From: Ramlibacter tataouinensis TTB310
Lineage (GTDB): Bacteria; Pseudomonadota; Gammaproteobacteria; Burkholderiales; Burkholderiaceae_C
NCBI RefSeq assembly: GCF_000215705.1
Contig: NC_015677.1
Span: 2,678,001-2,742,000, forward strand
Reading direction: 5' to 3'
DNA: 64,000 bases
Program-made: the position numbers and the translations under genes
The notes under the pieces: generated by a model
Databases searched by the model: none
The model's input: the letters and a program-made list of their open reading frames with translations, nothing else
Told to the model about the DNA's origin: nothing
Shown here: positions 63,406 through 64,000 of the stretch, one piece after another
How the letters are laid out: each line of letters starts with the position of its first letter
How positions within the stretch are numbered: position 1 is the first letter of the stretch

Positions 63406-64000
63406 ATGATGCATCACGCCAAGTGGGGCCTGCTGGCCCTGTGCGCCGCCCTGGCGGCCTGTTCCGTGCTCGAGGGCGACAGGATCAACTACAAGAGCGC
63501 GACCCAGGGTCCCTCGCTGGACGTGCCGCCCGACCTGACCCAGCTGTCGCGCGATTCGCGCTACCAGGTGCCCGGCGGGCCGGTCACGGCCAGCGGCTTC
63601 CAGATCGGCCAGGCCGCGCCGTCCATGCCCACCGCGGCCAGCACCGTCGGCGACGTGCGCATCGAGCGCGCCGGCAACCAGCGCTGGCTGGTGATCAACC
63701 GCCCGGCCGACCAGCTGTGGAACCCGGTGCGCGAGTTCTGGCAGGAGAACGGCTTCCTGCTCACGCTGGACCAGGCCAACCTGGGCATCATGGAGACCGA
63801 CTGGGCCGAGAACCGCGCCAAGATCCCGCAGGACTTCATCCGGAACGCGCTGGGCAAGCTGATCGATTCGGTCTACTCCACCTCGGAGCGCGACCGCTTC
63901 CGCACCCGCCTCGAGCGCTCGCCCGCCGGCGGCACCGAGATCTACATCTCGCACCGCGGCATGATCGAGGTCTACAACAACCGCGAGCGCGACCAGACCG
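63406..64000 (+). CDS. bamC: Outer-membrane assembly lipoprotein BamC (3' part outside window)
   Basis: Lipoprotein of the BAM outer-membrane protein insertion machine. Signal peptide and lipobox LAACSVLEG (Cys at about residue 20), then the proline-containing stretch SLDVPPDLTQLSRDSRY that binds BamD in known homologues, and the first helix-grip domain (QRWLVINRPADQLWNPVREF, FLLTLDQANLGIMETDW). The visible 198 residues stop at the window end. Two adjacent ATGs (63406, 63409) are possible starts. Confidence 0.93.
   Translation, partial: MMHHAKWGLLALCAALAACSVLEGDRINYKSATQGPSLDVPPDLTQLSRDSRYQVPGGPVTASGFQIGQAAPSMPTAASTVGDVRIERAGNQRWLVINRPADQLWNPVREFWQENGFLLTLDQANLGIMETDWAENRAKIPQDFIRNALGKLIDSVYSTSERDRFRTRLERSPAGGTEIYISHRGMIEVYNNRERDQT

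Overview
This 64 kb window is GC-rich (about 70% by eye) chromosomal DNA from a betaproteobacterium of the Burkholderiales, most likely Comamonadaceae and Ramlibacter- or Variovorax-like. The inference rests on the gene set (DUF4148 protein, dapA followed by bamC, MoxR/DUF58/TgpA operon, circularly permuted ATP-grasp plus alpha-E clusters) and on base composition. No rRNA, tRNA, CRISPR or prophage genes were recognised.

Layout. 1-6.9 kb: a partial MscS-type channel, a histone-deacetylase-family hydrolase, then the moxR / DUF58 / TgpA-like transglutaminase / lytic transglycosylase operon. 6.9-8.7 kb: a cytochrome oxidase subunit I gene that has lost its centre (pseudogene), next to an intact orphan sdhB. 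8.8-11 kb: small membrane and lipoprotein genes and two hotdog thioesterases. 10,988-11,267 is a 272-bp MITE-like element with IS5-like ends and a CTAG target duplication. 11.3-19.7 kb: alpha-E protein, circularly permuted ATP-grasp ligase and comEC on the minus strand, divergent from a large transglutaminase/DUF2126 protein. 19.7-29.6 kb: sensor kinase, DUF4148 protein, phospholipase-D type cardiolipin synthase and the tamA-tamB pair, closed by a very long hairpin. 29.7-37.9 kb: three more sensor kinases, including a bphO-bphP (haem oxygenase, bacteriophytochrome) operon with its response regulator. 37.9-41.4 kb: a second ATP-grasp/alpha-E (fused) plus transglutaminase pair. 41.4-45.1 kb: acetyltransferase, RidA, cyclopropane-synthase-like methyltransferase and DUF1295 membrane protein.

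45.2-53.4 kb is a lower-GC accessory island. From about 46.3 to 53.1 kb it is an integron cassette array: seven recognisable attC sites plus one boundary core, cassette genes mostly on the minus strand, and no integrase gene in the window. Cassettes carry a HigB/HigA-like toxin-antitoxin pair, a possible HEPN protein, several membrane proteins and unknowns. One attC is split by an IS1111-type (IS110 family) insertion sequence whose transposase carries an in-frame amber codon.

53.4-59.5 kb returns to core DNA with a parE / GNAT / degenerate-GGDEF / parC operon on the minus strand. 59.7-64 kb runs on the plus strand: MFS transporter, a 46-residue membrane peptide, SDR, methyltransferase, dapA and the start of bamC.

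The most interesting points are the integrase-less cassette array with its attC-targeting IS and a probable guide-RNA segment, the structured MITE, the deleted coxA, and the concentration of three transglutaminase loci, two of them paired with ATP-grasp/alpha-E peptide-ligase-type proteins.
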